7,887 bases of DNA, from contig DPVY01000205.1 in the NCBI GenBank assembly GCA_003527965.1, positions 1 through 7,887 of the forward strand, in the 5' to 3' direction. This document shows, in pieces, positions 6,457 to 7,887 of the stretch; positions within the stretch are counted from its first letter, which is position 1, and the number at the start of each line of letters is the position of its first letter. The notes under the pieces are model-generated. The model was not told the DNA's origin. It saw only the letters and a list, made by a program, of their open reading frames with translations, and did not search any database. The DNA is from Fidelibacterota bacterium (GTDB taxonomy: Bacteria; Fidelibacterota; UBA2242). Both the position numbers and the translations under genes were made by a program.

Positions 6457-6922
6457 ACTTCATATAATCATTGAAAAATTAACCGGCGGCTTAGCGGTAT
6501 TTTTAATGCTGGCGCTGGTTATTTTATCTTTTACACAGGTCGTCCTGCGAAATTTTTTTTCAATCGGTTTTAATGCCGTCGAAGAATTGATGCGCAACGG
6601 CGTTCTCTGGATCGCATTTGTTGGTGCAACGCTTACGACATTTCGCGGGAAACATATTTCAATCGATATTTTAACCCGAATATTAAAAAATAAAAATAAG
6701 CGCATTCTTGAATGGCTTCTCACAATCATAGCTTCAATTATCTGCCTAATTATGATGTGGTACGGTATCCAATTTATTATACTTGAAATTGAAATGGATT
6801 CGGTTATTGCCGGATTCTGCCCCGCCTGGATTATTGAAATTATAATTCCCCTTGGTTTTTTATTGCTCGCTTTATCATTTCCACTTCGATTGCTGGACAC
6901 TAAACATGACGGTACAGATTAA
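6446..6922 (+). CDS. dctQ: TRAP transporter small membrane subunit, DctQ family
   Basis: This 158-residue protein has four hydrophobic helices at about 12-34, 50-66, 89-112 and 128-149, the normal DctQ topology and size. Motifs seen are QVVLRNFF (31-38) followed by VEELMR (45-50), and LWIAFVGATLTTFRGKHISI (54-73), the conserved W-x-x-F-x-GA...H-I-x-I block of the family. With DctM it forms the inner-membrane transporter; DctQ is a scaffold around the DctM elevator. The start ATG lies within the last codons of the binding-protein gene (11-nt overlap). No Shine-Dalgarno is close enough (GGAAG is 15 nt away), so translation is probably coupled. Its stop shares one base with the DctM start (TAATG). 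Confidence 0.93.
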   Translation: MVHKLHIIIEKLTGGLAVFLMLALVILSFTQVVLRNFFSIGFNAVEELMRNGVLWIAFVGATLTTFRGKHISIDILTRILKNKNKRILEWLLTIIASIICLIMMWYGIQFIILEIEMDSVIAGFCPAWIIEIIIPLGFLLLALSFPLRLLDTKHDGTD

Positions 6923-7887
6923 TGGCGTGGGGCATCACAGGCTTAACTATTTTATTGATTTTACTTGGACTTCCCCTCTTCGCAGCCATCAGCATAGCTG
7001 CGGTTTTGTTGTTTTCAAATCTCGGCATCGATCCTACCGTCGTCATTGTTGAATTATACCGAGTTGCTTCTGCTCCAACGCTTCTGGCAATTCCCCTCTT
7101 TACCCTGGCTGGGTATGTATTAGCAGAGAGTAAAGCGCCCAAACGGTTGCTAAACCTGGCGAATGCGTTGTTGGGTTGGCTGCCGGGTGGGATTGCCATT
7201 GTATCATTTTCGACCTGTGCGCTTTTTACCTGTTTTACCGGCGCCTCGGGAATTACGATCATAGCGCTCGGTGGGTTGATTTATCCCATTTTGAGAAAAA
7301 ATAACTATGGCGAGAAATTTTCCCATGGACTGATTACATCATCGGGAAGTTTAGGTCTTCTGTTCCCACCAAGCCTGCCATTGATCCTGTATGGAATTAT
7401 AGCTTCGGTTTCAATTGATAAATTATTTATTGCCGGAATACTACCCGGAATATTATTGATCGTTCTATTATCGATTTATTCTATCCAACAGGATATCTCG
7501 CATGTTGCCCAAAGGACAAAATTTTCATTCAAAGAATTAATAGCGGCAATCAGAGAATCAAAATGGGAACTACCGATTCCCGTTGTGGTCATCGGTGGAA
7601 TTTACGGCGGATTCATTACCGCGGTCGAAGCATCATCAATCACCGCCTTTTATGTCTTAATAGCAGAATCCATTTTAAACAGAGATATCAATCTTCGAAA
7701 AGACCTGTTGCCCATTGTGCGTGATAGTGTCCAGTTGGTTGGAGGAGTCCTGATTATTCTCTGTAGCTCAATGGGACTCACTGCATACTTCATTGATGCA
7801 CAGATTCCCCAAACGGCTCTGATCTGGATCAAAGGTATCGTAAGTTCCAAAATCGCTTTTTTGCTTTTACTAAACATATTTTTGTTG
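6922..7887 (+). CDS. dctM: TRAP transporter large membrane subunit, DctM family (3' end outside window)
   Basis: The frame opens at ATG 6922 in the TAATG junction with DctQ and stays open for 322 codons to the right edge; full DctM proteins are about 420-440 residues, so roughly a quarter is missing. Visible marks are IPLFTLAGYVLAES (57-70), LLGWLPGGIAIVSF (83-96), FTGASGITIIALGG (105-118), the SSGSLGLLFPPSLPLILYG segment (140-158) with the PPS helix break at 149-151, and FIAGILPG (169-176). DctM is the transport subunit, a sodium-driven elevator that takes solute from the binding protein. The helix-break motif reads GASG where classical C4-dicarboxylate DctM proteins usually have GS-S. That suggests a distinct subfamily in line with the unusual binding protein. 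There is no separate ribosome site; coupled translation is expected. Confidence 0.93.
   Translation, partial: MAWGITGLTILLILLGLPLFAAISIAAVLLFSNLGIDPTVVIVELYRVASAPTLLAIPLFTLAGYVLAESKAPKRLLNLANALLGWLPGGIAIVSFSTCALFTCFTGASGITIIALGGLIYPILRKNNYGEKFSHGLITSSGSLGLLFPPSLPLILYGIIASVSIDKLFIAGILPGILLIVLLSIYSIQQDISHVAQRTKFSFKELIAAIRESKWELPIPVVVIGGIYGGFITAVEASSITAFYVLIAESILNRDINLRKDLLPIVRDSVQLVGGVLIILCSSMGLTAYFIDAQIPQTALIWIKGIVSSKIAFLLLLNIFLL

Noticed and set aside
6460..7262. Minus-strand frames of 146 and 120 codons
   Set aside because: They are antisense to DctQ and DctM, whose family motifs are clear, so these frames are fortuitous.
7650..7877. 75-codon minus-strand frame
   Set aside because: It is antisense to the DctM reading frame and shows no recognisable features.

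Overview
The window looks like chromosomal DNA from an AT-rich Gram-negative (diderm) bacterium. The grounds are a lipoprotein signal, periplasmic proteins with Sec signals, a tripartite (TRAP) transporter and several starts with weak or absent Shine-Dalgarno sequences. The protein style, and an intergenic repeat of a kind I recall from environmental lineages, would fit something in the wider FCB/Calditrichota/Marinimicrobia range. That placement is a guess and cannot be settled from this sequence. No RNA genes, CRISPR arrays, integrases or transposase genes are visible.

Left half (minus strand, read right to left). A membrane-anchored rhodanese (2397-3011) and a MauE/DoxX-like four-helix membrane protein (1966-2400) overlap by 4 nt and form a small thiol/sulfur cassette. 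Next comes a degenerate 125-bp element with inverted ends (1867-1991), which also supplies the last codons of the MauE-like gene. After it are a 50-residue single-helix membrane protein (1700-1852) and, overlapping it by 8 nt, an APC-family amino-acid permease with a C-terminal UspA-like domain. The permease runs off the left edge (1-1707).

Right half (plus strand). From a divergent promoter region near 2985-3054 runs a tight five-gene operon. Its genes are a TPR plus DUF3108-like exported protein (3055-4554), a TatT-type lipoprotein (4563-5432), a DctP-family solute-binding protein (5449-6456), a DctQ-type small membrane subunit (6446-6922) and a DctM-type large membrane subunit cut by the right edge (6922-7887). 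Gaps are 8 and 16 nt, then there are overlaps of 11 nt and 1 nt. This is a TPR-protein-associated TRAP transporter (TPAT), the arrangement first characterised in Treponema pallidum (Tp0956/Tp0957). The binding protein captures a solute in the periplasm, DctQ/DctM move it across the inner membrane, and the TatT lipoprotein is a partner of the binding protein.

The most interesting points are these: the additional TPR-DUF3108 protein at the head of the TPAT operon; the replacement of the usual carboxylate-binding arginine of the DctP protein by tryptophan, which implies an unusual substrate; the tiny membrane protein translationally coupled to the APC permease; and the inverted-repeat element that rewrote a gene's C-terminus. 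Nothing here amounts to a wholly new system with certainty. The TPR-DUF3108/TPAT combination is the best candidate for an undescribed extension of a known one.
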